From assembly GCA_017556805.1 (NCBI GenBank), contig JAFYMC010000008.1:1-64000 (forward strand): a stretch of 64,000 nucleotides of DNA. Reading direction: 5' to 3'. A program made the position numbers and the translations under genes. The DNA is from Lachnospiraceae bacterium. GTDB taxonomy: Bacteria > Bacillota > Clostridia > Lachnospirales > Lachnospiraceae. The notes beneath the pieces were generated by a model. It was not told the origin of the DNA. It saw only the letters and a program-made list of their open reading frames with translations, and did not search any database. Below are positions 24,339 to 33,718 of this stretch, in pieces. The first letter of the stretch is position 1. Each line of letters opens with the position of its first letter.

Positions 24339-25676
24339 ATGAATAATAAAAACAGAAAAACCGATATTGTCATTATCGGCTGCGGTGTGGCGGGCTTGTA
24401 TTGTGCCCTGCATTTGCCGAAGGACAAGCAGATTGTGATTGTATCCAAGGATGAGTTTGAGCGAAGCGATTCTTTTTTGGCCCAGGGCGGTATTTGTGTT
24501 CTGCGGGATGAAGCGGACTACGATTCCTATTACGAAGATACCATGAAAGCGGGGCATTACGAGAATAATCCTCGTTCTGTGGAGCTGATGATTCGTTCTT
24601 CGCAGGAGGTCATCGGAGATTTGATTGCCTGCGGTGCGGAGTTTGAGAAGGATGAGAACGGATACGTTTATACGAGAGAGGGAGCTCATTCCAGACCGCG
24701 GATTTTGTTCCATGAGGACGAGACCGGAAAGGAGATTACCTCAAAGCTTTTGGCTACGGCGCGGAAGCTCCAAAACGTTACGTTAATCGAGCATTATACC
24801 ATGGTGGATTTGCTGACGAAGGACAACGTCTGCTACGGTATTGTGGGTCATGACAAGGACGGTGTCTATTCTACGATTACGGCGGATTACACGGTGTTAG
24901 CCACCGGCGGTATCGGTGGATTGTACGAGCATTCCACCAACTTTAGGCATTTGACGGGAGATGCCCTGGCGGTGGCCCTGCGGCACGACATTAAGCTTCA
25001 GAATATTGATTATATTCAGATTCACCCGACGACGCTGTATCAGGAAAAGCCGGGACGGAAGTTCCTCATTTCCGAGTCGGTACGGGGCGAGGGGGCCATA
25101 CTCCTAAACTCCAAGGGAGAACGGTTTGTGGATGAACTGCTTCCGAGGGACGTAGTGACCCAGGCCATCCGCAAGGAGATGAAACGGGAGGGCACCAAGC
25201 ATGTGTGGCTGTCTCTGGCACCGATTCCGGAGGAAGAGATTCGGAACCATTTCCCGAACATTTACGCCAAGTGTCTGGAGGCGGGCTATGATATTACAAA
25301 GGAGCCCATCCCGGTGGTGCCGGCCCAGCATTATTTTATGGGCGGTGTTGCGGTGGACGAGTACAGCAAAACCTCCATGGACCGACTGTATGCGGTAGGT
25401 GAGACCGCCTGCAACGGTGTCCACGGAAAGAACCGTCTGGCCAGCAATTCGTTGCTTGAAAGTCTTGTGTTTGCAAAACGGGCGGCGGGACAGATTGCAG
25501 AAGGATATATTACGTTAGATGAGGAAAAGGAACGGCAGGTATTAAGTAAGCCGGGGATAAGGGAGAAAGCGACCTACGCCGGTTATGCGGAACAATATAA
25601 AAAAGCGGTGCTTGCCGCCATCGAAAAGGAGAAAGATTATCATGAACAATATCAGTATGACGTTGAACGCGGATGA
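24339..25676 (+). CDS. nadB: L-aspartate oxidase NadB
   Basis: NadB oxidises L-aspartate to iminoaspartate for NadA, using FAD. The start is ATG 24339, with AGAAGGA 10 bases upstream; an in-frame GTG at 24330 is too close to that site. The 445-aa product has the FAD-binding motif VIIGCGVAGLYCA at its N terminus, QGGICV, and the conserved HPTTLY, SESVRGEGA and GETACNGVHGKNRLASNS blocks of the fumarate reductase/aspartate oxidase family. It is slightly shorter than E. coli NadB at the C terminus, and its end overlaps nadC by 35 bases. Confidence 0.95.
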   Translation: MNNKNRKTDIVIIGCGVAGLYCALHLPKDKQIVIVSKDEFERSDSFLAQGGICVLRDEADYDSYYEDTMKAGHYENNPRSVELMIRSSQEVIGDLIACGAEFEKDENGYVYTREGAHSRPRILFHEDETGKEITSKLLATARKLQNVTLIEHYTMVDLLTKDNVCYGIVGHDKDGVYSTITADYTVLATGGIGGLYEHSTNFRHLTGDALAVALRHDIKLQNIDYIQIHPTTLYQEKPGRKFLISESVRGEGAILLNSKGERFVDELLPRDVVTQAIRKEMKREGTKHVWLSLAPIPEEEIRNHFPNIYAKCLEAGYDITKEPIPVVPAQHYFMGGVAVDEYSKTSMDRLYAVGETACNGVHGKNRLASNSLLESLVFAKRAAGQIAEGYITLDEEKERQVLSKPGIREKATYAGYAEQYKKAVLAAIEKEKDYHEQYQYDVERG

Positions 25677-26493
25677 GTTGATTTTAAGCGCATTAAAGGA
25701 GGATATCAGCAGTGAGGACGTATCCACCAATGCGGTGATGCCGGATTATCAGTTGGGCGAAGTGGAGCTACTTTGTAAGGAAGACGGTGTCATTGCGGGA
25801 CTGCCGGTATTTGCAAGAGTATTCGAGCTTTTGGATGCAAATACCGAGGTGACTTTGTTTGCCAAGGACGGCGATACGGTGAAAAAGGGACAGAAGTTAG
25901 GTGTCATCCGCGGTGATATCCGTGTTCTTTTGTCCGGTGAGCGTACCGCACTGAATTATTTACAGCGTATGAGCGGTATCGCTACTTATACCCGTTCCAT
26001 TGCGGTACTGTTTGAGGGCAGTAAGACGAAGCTTTTGGATACGAGAAAGACTACGCCGAATATGCGTATTTTCGAGAAGTATGCGGTAAAGGTGGGCGGC
26101 GGCTATAACCACAGATACAACTTAAGCGACGGTGTACTTTTAAAGGATAATCATATCGGTGCGGCAGGCAGTGTGGCAAAGGCAGTTGCAATGGCAAAGG
26201 AATATGCACCGTTTGTGAGAAAGATTGAGATTGAAGTGGAGAATCTGGATATGTTTAAGGAAGCGCTGGATGCCGGTGCCGACATCATTATGCTTGATAA
26301 TATGAGTGTGGAGGATATGAGAGAGGCAGTGCGTCTGGCGGCAGGCAAGGCGGAAATCGAGTGCAGCGGTAACGTAACGAGAGAAAACGTAGAGCGTCTC
26401 ATTGATATCGGTGTAGACTACATTTCCAGTGGTGCCTTGACCCATTCCGCGCCGATTTTGGACCTTTCCTTAAAGAATTTGCACGCAATCTAA
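25642..26493 (+). CDS. nadC: Nicotinate-nucleotide pyrophosphorylase (carboxylating) NadC
   Basis: NadC converts quinolinate and PRPP to nicotinate mononucleotide. The start is ATG 25642, preceded by AAAAGGAGAAAG; the longer frame runs inside nadB without a ribosome site. The 283-aa product contains EDISSEDVST, GERTALNYLQRMSGIAT, DTRKTTPNMR, GGGYNHRYNLSDGVLLKDNH and EIEVEN, covering the quinolinate and PRPP binding residues. It completes the de novo NAD branch of this operon. Confidence 0.97.
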   Translation: MNNISMTLNADELILSALKEDISSEDVSTNAVMPDYQLGEVELLCKEDGVIAGLPVFARVFELLDANTEVTLFAKDGDTVKKGQKLGVIRGDIRVLLSGERTALNYLQRMSGIATYTRSIAVLFEGSKTKLLDTRKTTPNMRIFEKYAVKVGGGYNHRYNLSDGVLLKDNHIGAAGSVAKAVAMAKEYAPFVRKIEIEVENLDMFKEALDAGADIIMLDNMSVEDMREAVRLAAGKAEIECSGNVTRENVERLIDIGVDYISSGALTHSAPILDLSLKNLHAI

Positions 26494-26505
26494 AGGGGGA
26501 GCTTT

Positions 26506-27021
26506 ATGAAGGGAAAAGAACGCAGAAAGGAAATTACGGCGCTGATTATGGCGGCGGAGGAACCGGTATCGGGCTCTGTGCTTTCGGAATGCCTGGGGGT
26601 GTCCCGTCAGATTATCGTGCAGGATATTGCTATGTTGCGGGCGGAAGGATACGATGTACTTTCCACCCACCAGGGCTATGTAATTACCAAGGGACCTTTT
26701 GCGGAGCGTGTGTTTAAGCTGCGCCATACCAGTGAGCAGACGGAAGACGAACTGACCACCATTGTGTCCATGGGCGGCACTGTGGTGAATGTGTTTGTCT
26801 GGCATAAGGTATACGGCAAAGTAGAGGCGAATCTGAATATTTTTTCGGAGCGCAGCATTGCCCAGTTTATGGACGGAATCAAAAGCGGAAAATCCAAGGA
26901 ACTGATGCATATTACGGAAGGGTATCATTACCATACGGTGCGGGCGGATTCGGAGGCGGTATTGGACGAGATCGGGGCTGTATTGGATAAAAAGGGCTAT
27001 ATTGTGCCGGAAATCATGTAA
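26506..27021 (+). CDS. niaR: Niacin-responsive transcriptional repressor NiaR
   Basis: The 171-aa product starts at ATG 26506 behind AGGGGGAG, 12 bases after nadC. It has an N-terminal winged helix-turn-helix (about 5-60; VSRQIIVQDIAMLRAEGYD is the recognition region) and a C-terminal 3H domain with conserved His residues in LRHTSEQ, VWHKVYGK and HITEGYHYHTV, which bind metal and nicotinate in this family. NiaR represses NAD synthesis and niacin uptake genes when niacin is plentiful. Its position at the end of nadABC predicts autoregulation. Confidence 0.92.
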   Translation: MKGKERRKEITALIMAAEEPVSGSVLSECLGVSRQIIVQDIAMLRAEGYDVLSTHQGYVITKGPFAERVFKLRHTSEQTEDELTTIVSMGGTVVNVFVWHKVYGKVEANLNIFSERSIAQFMDGIKSGKSKELMHITEGYHYHTVRADSEAVLDEIGAVLDKKGYIVPEIM

Positions 27022-27028
27022 TTGTGGC

Positions 27029-27056
27029 TTGCATTTTTTTACATTTCTTTTATAAT
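27029..27056 (+). promoter_or_regulatory. Candidate promoter of nrdR
   Basis: TTGCAT (27029-27034), a 16-base spacer and perfect TATAAT (27051-27056), 83 bases before nrdR. Confidence 0.6.
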
Positions 27057-27138
27057 AGAATTAAGAGAAGAGCATTTCGAGGGTTGCAAGGTTTTGTAAA
27101 ATTCGAAGGGTTGCGTAAGGCAACAGAAGGGGGAACTT

Positions 27139-27594
27139 ATGAAGTGTCCGTTTTGCGGAAAAGAAAATACGAGAGTAATCGATTCCAGACCGGCGGATGA
27201 CGGCGGATCGATTCGCAGAAGACGTCAGTGTGACGAGTGCGGCAAGCGTTTTACGACTTATGAGAAGGTGGAGACCATTCCGCTTGTTGTAATTAAGAAG
27301 GATAATATCCGCGAGGCTTATGATCGTGCGAAGATTGAGTCCGGTGTATTCCGTTCCTGCCACAAGCGTCCGATTTCCGTAGACCAGATTACGACATTGG
27401 TGGATGAGATCGAAACCATTATTTTCGGTCTTGAGGAAAAGGAAATTCCGAGCAGTAAAATCGGAGAAATTGTTATGGATAAGCTGAAGGACCTGGATGC
27501 GGTAGCTTACGTACGTTTTGCGTCCGTATACCGTGAGTTCAAGGATGTGAATACCTTCATGCAGGAGATTAAGAAGATTCTGGACACTAAATAG
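27139..27594 (+). CDS. nrdR: Ribonucleotide reductase repressor NrdR
   Basis: The 151-aa length is standard. ATG 27139 follows AAGGGGGAAC. The N-terminal zinc ribbon uses Cys3, Cys6, Cys31 and Cys34, and the rest is an ATP-cone (about 48-138) that senses ATP/dATP. NrdR represses ribonucleotide reductase genes by binding NrdR boxes; no nrd gene lies in the window. comM begins 80 bases downstream. Confidence 0.98.
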   Translation: MKCPFCGKENTRVIDSRPADDGGSIRRRRQCDECGKRFTTYEKVETIPLVVIKKDNIREAYDRAKIESGVFRSCHKRPISVDQITTLVDEIETIIFGLEEKEIPSSKIGEIVMDKLKDLDAVAYVRFASVYREFKDVNTFMQEIKKILDTK

Positions 27595-27674
27595 GAGCCT
27601 GGATCGTACGGAGGCCGGAGCCGGTGTCCGGTACAAGGATTTTTATGAATCTTTTCCGCAAGGGAAAGGATACT

Positions 27675-29198
27675 ATGTTAGGAAAAGTGTATTCTGCGGC
27701 GGTGCTTGGCATCGAAGCGGAGCTGATTACGGCAGAAGCGGACGTAAAGGACGGTCTGCCGTGCTTTTCTATGGTCGGGGCCTTAGCCTGTGAGACCAGG
27801 GAAGCGAGAGAACGAGTGCGCATTGCACTGGAGAATTCTGGCTATCGTCTGCCGGTGAAACGGATTACGGTGAATCTTTCACCGGCGGATATCAGAAAAG
27901 AGGGGACAGCATTCGATTTGTCCATTGCGATAGCCGTCTTAACCGCGTTCGGTTATATTTCGGAACAGTCAATTGAAAAGAGTATGTTTCTGGGAGAACT
28001 TTGCCTTGACGGCAGTATAAACCCGGTACCCGGTGTATTGCCGTCCGCCTGTCTTGCCAAGGAGGAGGGCTTTTTGCAGGTGTTTGTGCCGCAGGAAAAT
28101 GCGAGGGAAGCGACCGCTGTGGGAGACTTCTTTGTGTACGGTGTGACATGCTTGCGGGAGGTGGTGGACATATTAAACGGCAACGGAGATATTTTGCCGT
28201 ATCATGAGGAGAAAACACCGGAGGAGGTTACGCGGGAACGGTATGATTTTTCCGAGGTACATGGGCAGCGTATGGCAAAACGGGCCCTGGAAATTGCGGC
28301 GGCGGGCCGTCATAATGTGCTGATGATCGGACCGCCGGGAACCGGAAAGACGATGCTGGCCAAGCGGATCCCGACGATTTTACCGGCACTGAATTTTGAG
28401 GAAAGTTTGGAGATTTCTAAGATATACAGTGTGGCGGGCCGGCTTGCCGGGAAACGGTTGATTACGGAGCCTCCCTTTCAGGCACCTCACCATACGGTGA
28501 CTCAGTCGGCACTGGCGGGAGGCGGGCGCAGGGCCACTCCTGGGATGATCAGTCTGGCTCATAAGGGAGTATTGTTTTTGGATGAATTTCCGGAGTTTCG
28601 AAGAGAGACCATCGAGATTTTGCGTCAGCCCTTGGAGGAACGGAAAATTACCGTGGCGCGGTTTGATGCCACGTATGAGTATCCGGCGGGCGGAATGCTG
28701 GTGGCGGCCATGAATCCCTGCGGGTGCGGTTTTTATCCGGATCGTAGCCGGTGTAATTGTTCCGCTACGCAAATCAAACGGTATCTGGGGAAAATAAGCC
28801 GGCCTCTTTTGGAACGGTTTGATATGTGTATGGAGGTACTGCCGGTTTCCTTTCGGGACTTAAAGAAGGAAACAAAGGAGGAGGGCTCTGCCGAAATACG
28901 GAAGAGAGTAGAAGCTGCCAGGGCGCGGCAGGAGGAGCGTTACCGGGGAATGCCGTTCTTTTGTAATTCCGAGGTGCCCGGCGGTGAGGTTACAAAGTAT
29001 TGTGTTTTAACGGAGGCGGCGAAGCATCGAATAGAGGAGGCATATGAACGTCTTTCTTTAAGTGCCAGGTCTTATCACCGCATTTTAAAAACCGCCCGGA
29101 CCATTGCGGATTTGGCAGGAAGCGAGGAAATCGAAGAGACGCATGTGGCGGAAGCACTGATGTATAGAGAGCCGGACAGAAAGTATTGGGGGGAATAG
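27675..29198 (+). CDS. comM: Mg-chelatase-like AAA+ ATPase ComM/YifB
   Basis: The 507-aa product is started at ATG 27675 (MLGKVYSAAVLGIE, the usual family start) after AAGGGAAAGG; upstream ATG 27645 is possible. It has an N-terminal ChlI-type domain, an AAA+ core with Walker A GPPGTGKT (about 219-226) and Walker B VLFLDEFPEF, and a C-terminal Mg-chelatase domain. In naturally transformable bacteria ComM is a helicase promoting branch migration during DNA integration. Linkage to dprA supports a recombination role, though both genes also occur in species not known to be transformable. Confidence 0.92.
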   Translation: MLGKVYSAAVLGIEAELITAEADVKDGLPCFSMVGALACETREARERVRIALENSGYRLPVKRITVNLSPADIRKEGTAFDLSIAIAVLTAFGYISEQSIEKSMFLGELCLDGSINPVPGVLPSACLAKEEGFLQVFVPQENAREATAVGDFFVYGVTCLREVVDILNGNGDILPYHEEKTPEEVTRERYDFSEVHGQRMAKRALEIAAAGRHNVLMIGPPGTGKTMLAKRIPTILPALNFEESLEISKIYSVAGRLAGKRLITEPPFQAPHHTVTQSALAGGGRRATPGMISLAHKGVLFLDEFPEFRRETIEILRQPLEERKITVARFDATYEYPAGGMLVAAMNPCGCGFYPDRSRCNCSATQIKRYLGKISRPLLERFDMCMEVLPVSFRDLKKETKEEGSAEIRKRVEAARARQEERYRGMPFFCNSEVPGGEVTKYCVLTEAAKHRIEEAYERLSLSARSYHRILKTARTIADLAGSEEIEETHVAEALMYREPDRKYWGE

Positions 29199-30380
29199 AT
29201 GATGGAGAAGACATTGGATGATATCATAAGAAAGCATCATAGTATCTGGCATGGGTTTGCCTCTTTTTGTATTACACCGAAGCAACAGGAGGCGGTGCTG
29301 ACCTATTTTGAAACACCGGAGAATGCACTTGCGGCAAAGGACGGAGAGTGGGAGGACTTTTTTCGGCTGGCGGTACAGTTCGATTTTAAGGAGACGGAGA
29401 AAGAAAGCATACGGCAGGTGCGGAAGCGGGACCATGAAAAAGCGTATGCGGAGATAGAAGCGCAAGGAATCGGCTTTGTCACACAAGAGGACAGGAATTA
29501 TCCGGAAAAGCTAAGAAAGACCTTTTCCGCTCCCCGTTGTTTCTATTATAAAGGAAGTCTTCCGGGGGAATGCCCTTTGATAGCGATTATCGGTGCCAGA
29601 AAGTGCTCTCATTACGGCAGTGAGATTGCATGGCGTATCGCAAGGGAATTGGCAGGGCAAGGAGTAGGCGTGATTTCAGGCCTGGCCTACGGCGTGGATA
29701 AGGCGGCTCATGACGGAGCATTGGCAGGCGGAGGAGTTACTTATGGGGTGTTGGGTTGCGGACCGGATGTTTGTTACCCGAAGGGACATCGGGATACCTA
29801 TGAACGGATTGTTTCCGCAGGCGGAGGAATTGTTTCGGAGTATCCACCGGGTACGCAACCGCTTTCCTGGTTTTTTCCGCAACGGAACCGGATTATTGCG
29901 GGCTTGTCCGACGGAATATTGGTGACGGAGGCCCGGAAAAAGAGCGGAACTCTGATTACCGTATCCTTCGGCCTGGAGTACGGAAAGAATATTTATGCCG
30001 TTCCGGGGAGAGTGGATGATGTCTTAAGCGAAGGCTGTAATTATTTAATAAAAGAGGGTGCAAAACTGACGCTTTCCGCTGCGGATATTCTTGAGGATTT
30101 ACAAGTCGCCATCCCGGGGAAAAAGAGCAAAAATAATGTTCAAAAATGTAGAAATTATGAATTTTTAAAAAATATACTTGCAACAAATGAAAAAATGGTG
30201 TATGCTAGTTTGCGTTTGAAGCCAAAACATATAGAGGAAATTCAGGAAGAAACAGGACTTTTGCCCGGGGAATTGTCGGCGGCTTTGGAGCTTCTTTCTT
30301 CCTATGGTTGTATAAAACGATACGGACAGGCATATTATGCATTGTCGGATGAAACGAATAGATTGCTTATGGAAAGGTAA
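29199..30380 (+). CDS. dprA: DNA processing protein DprA
   Basis: The 393-aa product starts at ATG 29199, directly after the comM stop (a second ATG follows at 29202), with GGGGGGAAT as ribosome site. The Rossmann-like DprA core contains IGARKCSHYGSE, VISGLAYGVDKAAHDGAL, and the FFPQRNRIIAGLSDG block. The C-terminal 70 residues form a winged helix. DprA loads RecA on incoming single-stranded DNA in transformation. topA follows after 9 bases, so comM-dprA-topA is one unit. Confidence 0.95.
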   Translation: MMEKTLDDIIRKHHSIWHGFASFCITPKQQEAVLTYFETPENALAAKDGEWEDFFRLAVQFDFKETEKESIRQVRKRDHEKAYAEIEAQGIGFVTQEDRNYPEKLRKTFSAPRCFYYKGSLPGECPLIAIIGARKCSHYGSEIAWRIARELAGQGVGVISGLAYGVDKAAHDGALAGGGVTYGVLGCGPDVCYPKGHRDTYERIVSAGGGIVSEYPPGTQPLSWFFPQRNRIIAGLSDGILVTEARKKSGTLITVSFGLEYGKNIYAVPGRVDDVLSEGCNYLIKEGAKLTLSAADILEDLQVAIPGKKSKNNVQKCRNYEFLKNILATNEKMVYASLRLKPKHIEEIQEETGLLPGELSAALELLSSYGCIKRYGQAYYALSDETNRLLMER

Positions 30381-30389
30381 GGACAGCAA

Positions 30390-32465
30390 ATGGCAAAAAA
30401 TTTACTGATTGTGGAGTCTCCCGCAAAAGCAAAGACCATTAAGAAGTTTTTGGGTGCCAATTACGAGGTACTGGCGTCTAACGGTCATGTGCGTGATATT
30501 CCGAAGAGCCGCATGGGCATTGATGTGGAACATGATTACGAACCGAGATATATTACAATCCGCGGAAAGGGCGATATTCTGGCAAAGCTTCGTAAGGAAG
30601 TGAAGAAGGCCGAGAAAGTGTATCTGGCAACGGACCCCGACCGTGAGGGAGAGGCAATCAGTTGGCATCTTGCGGAAGCGTTAAAGATTCCGGAAGAGGA
30701 AGTAAAGCGTATTACGTTTAACGAGATTACCAAGAACGCCATTCGGAATTCCATTAAGGAAGCCCGTGGTATCGATATGAATCTTGTGGATGCTCAGCAG
30801 GCAAGACGTATTCTGGACCGTATGATCGGTTACCGGATCAGCCCGCTTCTTTGGGATAAAGTTAAGAGGGGACTGAGTGCGGGTCGTGTACAGTCTGTGG
30901 CACTCCGTATTATTTGTGACAGAGAAGAAGAGATTAATGCGTTTGTTCCGCAGGAGTATTGGTCCTTAGATGCGGATTTTTCCGTAAAGGGCATGAAAAA
31001 GCCGTTCCGTGCGAAGTTTTACGGTGACGAGAACGGAAAGCTTGCGATTTCTTCCGAGGAAGAGGCAAATAAGATATTAAAGGCAGTTGCAAAGGCAAAG
31101 TTTACGGTAAGCGAAATTAAGATGGGAGATCGGAAGCGTCAACCGGCACCGCCGTTTACCACCAGTACCCTGCAGCAGGAGGCAGCCAAGGCGCTTAATT
31201 TCTCCACTCAGAAGACCATGCGATTGGCGCAGCAGTTGTACGAAGGCGTGGATGTAAAGGGGCACGGTACCATCGGCTTGATTTCTTACCTTCGTACCGA
31301 CTCTATTCGTGTATCGGAAGAGGCGGATGCGGCGGCAAAGCAGTTTGTTGAAGAAAATTACGGTAAAGATTTCGTGATTGAGACCGAGCAGAAAAAGGCG
31401 GATAAAAAGAAGATTCAGGATGCGCACGAAGCCATCCGTCCGACCTACGTGGAGCTTACTCCTGCCGAGGTGAAGGATTCTTTATCCAGAGATTTGTTCC
31501 GTTTGTATCAGCTCATTTGGAAACGTTTTATTGCCAGCCGTATGCAGGCGGCAAAGTATGAGACGGCGTCCGTAAAGATTTCCGGCGGCGGTTACCGCTT
31601 TACCGCAACTACGTCAGAGCTTGTGTTTGACGGTTTCCTGGCGGTATATTGTCCGGAGGAAGAAGAAGATACGGATGAGGTGAAGGGCGGTTTCTTAAAG
31701 TCCTTATCGAAGGATTCGGAGCTTAAGGCGGAGGAGTTTTTCCCGACTCGTCATTTTACCGCGCCTCCGGCTCATTATACGGAAGCATCCTTGGTTAAGA
31801 CCTTGGAAGAACTGGGCATCGGTCGTCCGAGTACCTATGCTCCGACCATTACGACCATCCTTGCAAGACGTTATGTAGTAAAAGAAAATAAAAATCTCTA
31901 TGTCACCGAAATCGGCGAAGCAGTGAACCGCATTATGCGGCAGGCATTCTGTTCCATTGTGGATGTAAGCTTTACCGCAAATATGGAGACCCTTCTGGAT
32001 GCAGTGGAAAGCGGCGATATTCACTGGAAGACTATTGTACGTAATTTCTATCCGGATTTGGAGGAGTCTTTGGCTAATGCGGAACAAGAGCTGGAAAACA
32101 TTGAGATTGAGGACGAGGTTTCCGATGTAACCTGCGAAATGTGCGGCAGACAGATGGTAATCAAATACGGTCCTCACGGAAAGTTCCTTGCGTGTCCGGG
32201 CTTCCCGGAATGCCGCAATACTAAACCGTATCTGGAGAAAATCGGTGTACCGTGTCCGGTGTGCGGAAAAGAAGTGGTAGTGCGTAAGACAAAGAAGGGC
32301 AGACGCTATTACGGTTGCGAGGCAAATCCCGACTGTGATTTCATGGCATGGCAGAAGCCATCCGGTAAGAAATGCCCGCAATGCGGCGGAATTCTTCTGG
32401 AAAAGGGCAACAAACTTGCCTGTGCTTCGGAGGAATGCGGTTATGTGGAAATGAGTGAGAAATAG
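30390..32465 (+). CDS. topA: DNA topoisomerase I
   Basis: This type IA enzyme relaxes negative supercoils. The 691-aa protein begins MAKNLLIVESPAKAKTI, the Toprim domain with the DPDREGEA metal motif. The catalytic Tyr300 sits in SYLRTDSIR. Three Cys4 zinc-finger modules lie at the C terminus (starting CEMCG, CPVCG and CPQCG), as in Firmicute TopA. ATG 30390 follows AAGGACAG. Confidence 0.98.
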   Translation: MAKNLLIVESPAKAKTIKKFLGANYEVLASNGHVRDIPKSRMGIDVEHDYEPRYITIRGKGDILAKLRKEVKKAEKVYLATDPDREGEAISWHLAEALKIPEEEVKRITFNEITKNAIRNSIKEARGIDMNLVDAQQARRILDRMIGYRISPLLWDKVKRGLSAGRVQSVALRIICDREEEINAFVPQEYWSLDADFSVKGMKKPFRAKFYGDENGKLAISSEEEANKILKAVAKAKFTVSEIKMGDRKRQPAPPFTTSTLQQEAAKALNFSTQKTMRLAQQLYEGVDVKGHGTIGLISYLRTDSIRVSEEADAAAKQFVEENYGKDFVIETEQKKADKKKIQDAHEAIRPTYVELTPAEVKDSLSRDLFRLYQLIWKRFIASRMQAAKYETASVKISGGGYRFTATTSELVFDGFLAVYCPEEEEDTDEVKGGFLKSLSKDSELKAEEFFPTRHFTAPPAHYTEASLVKTLEELGIGRPSTYAPTITTILARRYVVKENKNLYVTEIGEAVNRIMRQAFCSIVDVSFTANMETLLDAVESGDIHWKTIVRNFYPDLEESLANAEQELENIEIEDEVSDVTCEMCGRQMVIKYGPHGKFLACPGFPECRNTKPYLEKIGVPCPVCGKEVVVRKTKKGRRYYGCEANPDCDFMAWQKPSGKKCPQCGGILLEKGNKLACASEECGYVEMSEK

Positions 32466-32526
32466 ACAGATTTTTATTCATTGTTCACAAAAAAACACCG
32501 TAGTGTGTCAAATGTTCAATTTGCAC

Positions 32527-32555
32527 TTGTTTTTCAAAAAAAACTGTGATATAAT
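32527..32555 (+). promoter_or_regulatory. Candidate promoter of codY
   Basis: TTGTTT (32527-32532), a 17-base spacer and TATAAT (32550-32555), 63 bases before the GTG start. No terminator is visible after topA, so read-through is also possible. Confidence 0.55.
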
Positions 32556-32617
32556 ATGAAATAATAGATAACGTATTGGAAAATGTAAGGCAGATTTTCT
32601 GCCGGAAAGGAGTTACC

Positions 32618-33382
32618 GTGAGCGTACAGTTGTTGGATAAGACCAGAAAGATTAACAAGCTTTTACACAACAATACTTCCCACAAGGTAGTGTTTAATGA
32701 TATTTGTCTGGTCCTCGGAGAAATTTTGGAATCGAATATTTTGGTAATCAGTAAAAAGGGTAAGGTTCTCGGTATCAAGAATCGTAACGATGTAGAGACA
32801 ATCGAAGAGTTGATCAAAGATGCAGTGGGCGGATATATTGACGGTATGTTAAACGAGCGTCTGTTAAACATTCTTTCTACAAAGGAGAATGTGAATCTTG
32901 AAACTCTTGGGTTCTCTTTCCCGGATGTGGATAAGTATCAGGCCATCATTTTACCGATCGATATCGCAGGAGAGCGTCTCGGAACCTTGTTTATTTACAA
33001 GAAGGGCGCATCTTACTCCATCGATGACATTATCTTAAGTGAGTACGGCACCACCGTAGTCGGACTTGAAATGATGCGTTCCGTAAACGAGGAGAATGCG
33101 GAAGAGAACCGTAAGGTACAGATTGTTCGTTCCGCAATCAGCACCTTGTCCTTCTCCGAGTTGGAAGCAATCACACATATCTTCGAAGAATTGGAAGGTA
33201 ACGAGGGTATTCTTGTAGCAAGTAAGATTGCGGACAGAGTAGGAATTACCCGTTCCGTTATTGTAAATGCACTTCGTAAGTTCGAGAGTGCGGGCGTTAT
33301 CGAGTCCCGTTCCTCCGGTATGAAGGGTACTTATATCAAGGTATTGAACGACGTCGTATTCGACGAGTTAAAGAGACTGTAA
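32618..33382 (+). CDS. codY: GTP- and branched-chain amino acid-sensing repressor CodY
   Basis: The start is GTG 32618, 8 bases after AAAGGAG, giving 254 aa and the family-typical beginning SVQLLDKTRKIN. Residues 1-160 form the GAF domain that senses isoleucine, leucine and valine. The C-terminal winged helix-turn-helix contains VASKIADRVGITRSVIVNALRKFE, a highly conserved CodY DNA-binding helix. CodY represses adaptive genes, including motility in Bacillus, under rich conditions. It lies just before the flagellar operon. Confidence 0.97.
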   Translation: MSVQLLDKTRKINKLLHNNTSHKVVFNDICLVLGEILESNILVISKKGKVLGIKNRNDVETIEELIKDAVGGYIDGMLNERLLNILSTKENVNLETLGFSFPDVDKYQAIILPIDIAGERLGTLFIYKKGASYSIDDIILSEYGTTVVGLEMMRSVNEENAEENRKVQIVRSAISTLSFSELEAITHIFEELEGNEGILVASKIADRVGITRSVIVNALRKFESAGVIESRSSGMKGTYIKVLNDVVFDELKRL

Positions 33383-33433
33383 GGTTTCGCAATTGAATAT
33401 GGGATTGACCGGGATGGATTCCGGTTCGACGGT

Positions 33434-33469
33434 AAAGGGATTTTTGAGTCTGCTCAAAAGTCCCTTTTT
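33434..33469 (+). terminator. Intrinsic terminator after codY
   Basis: A 15-bp stem AAAGGGATTTTTGAG/CTCAAAAGTCCCTTT with one T-G pair and loop TCTG is followed by T. Confidence 0.92.
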
Positions 33470-33470
33470 G

Positions 33471-33600
33471 CGTGTAGGCAAAACGAGCATAGAAGAGATT
33501 CGGAAGCTTGCTTCCGGAAATCTCGGATTATGCGAGCGCGCCCACGACCGAGCGACCGTGTCGCGAGGTGCGGGAGCAGATGCGTAGCATTGCCTGCACG
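33471..33600 (+). repeat. Small hairpin element, copy 2
   Basis: Inverted ends CGTGTAGGCA (33471-33480) and TGCCTGCACG (33591-33600) pair over 10 bp with one G-U. The core GCGCCCACGACCGAGCGAC matches copy 1 at 2979-3052. This copy carries an extra nested hairpin (about 33485-33535), including CGGAAGC/GCTTCCG. Like copy 1 it begins directly after a terminator T tract. Confidence 0.7.
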
Positions 33601-33650
33601 GAAAATCAGAGATAGACACAACGTCTAGTATTTTTTCACTAAAAACGAGG

Positions 33651-33665
33651 AATTTTGTAAATATA
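33651..33665 (+). promoter_or_regulatory. CodY-box-like site upstream of flgB
   Basis: AATTTTGTAAATATA matches the published CodY box AATTTTCWGAAAATT at 11 of 15 positions and lies next to the flgB -35 region. In B. subtilis CodY represses the fla/che operon by binding its promoter. Confidence 0.35.
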
Positions 33666-33667
33666 TC

Positions 33668-33695
33668 TTGTGTTTTTACAAAACTTCGATATAAT
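33668..33695 (+). promoter_or_regulatory. Candidate promoter of the flagellar operon
   Basis: TTGTGT (33668-33673), a 16-base spacer and TATAAT (33690-33695), 23 bases before flgB. Confidence 0.55.
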
Positions 33696-33718
33696 AGTAT
33701 TGAAAGGAAGTGTATCCT

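Noticed and set aside
33393-33587. A 64-codon + strand frame after codY
   Set aside because: It runs through the terminator and the hairpin element, and has no ribosome site.
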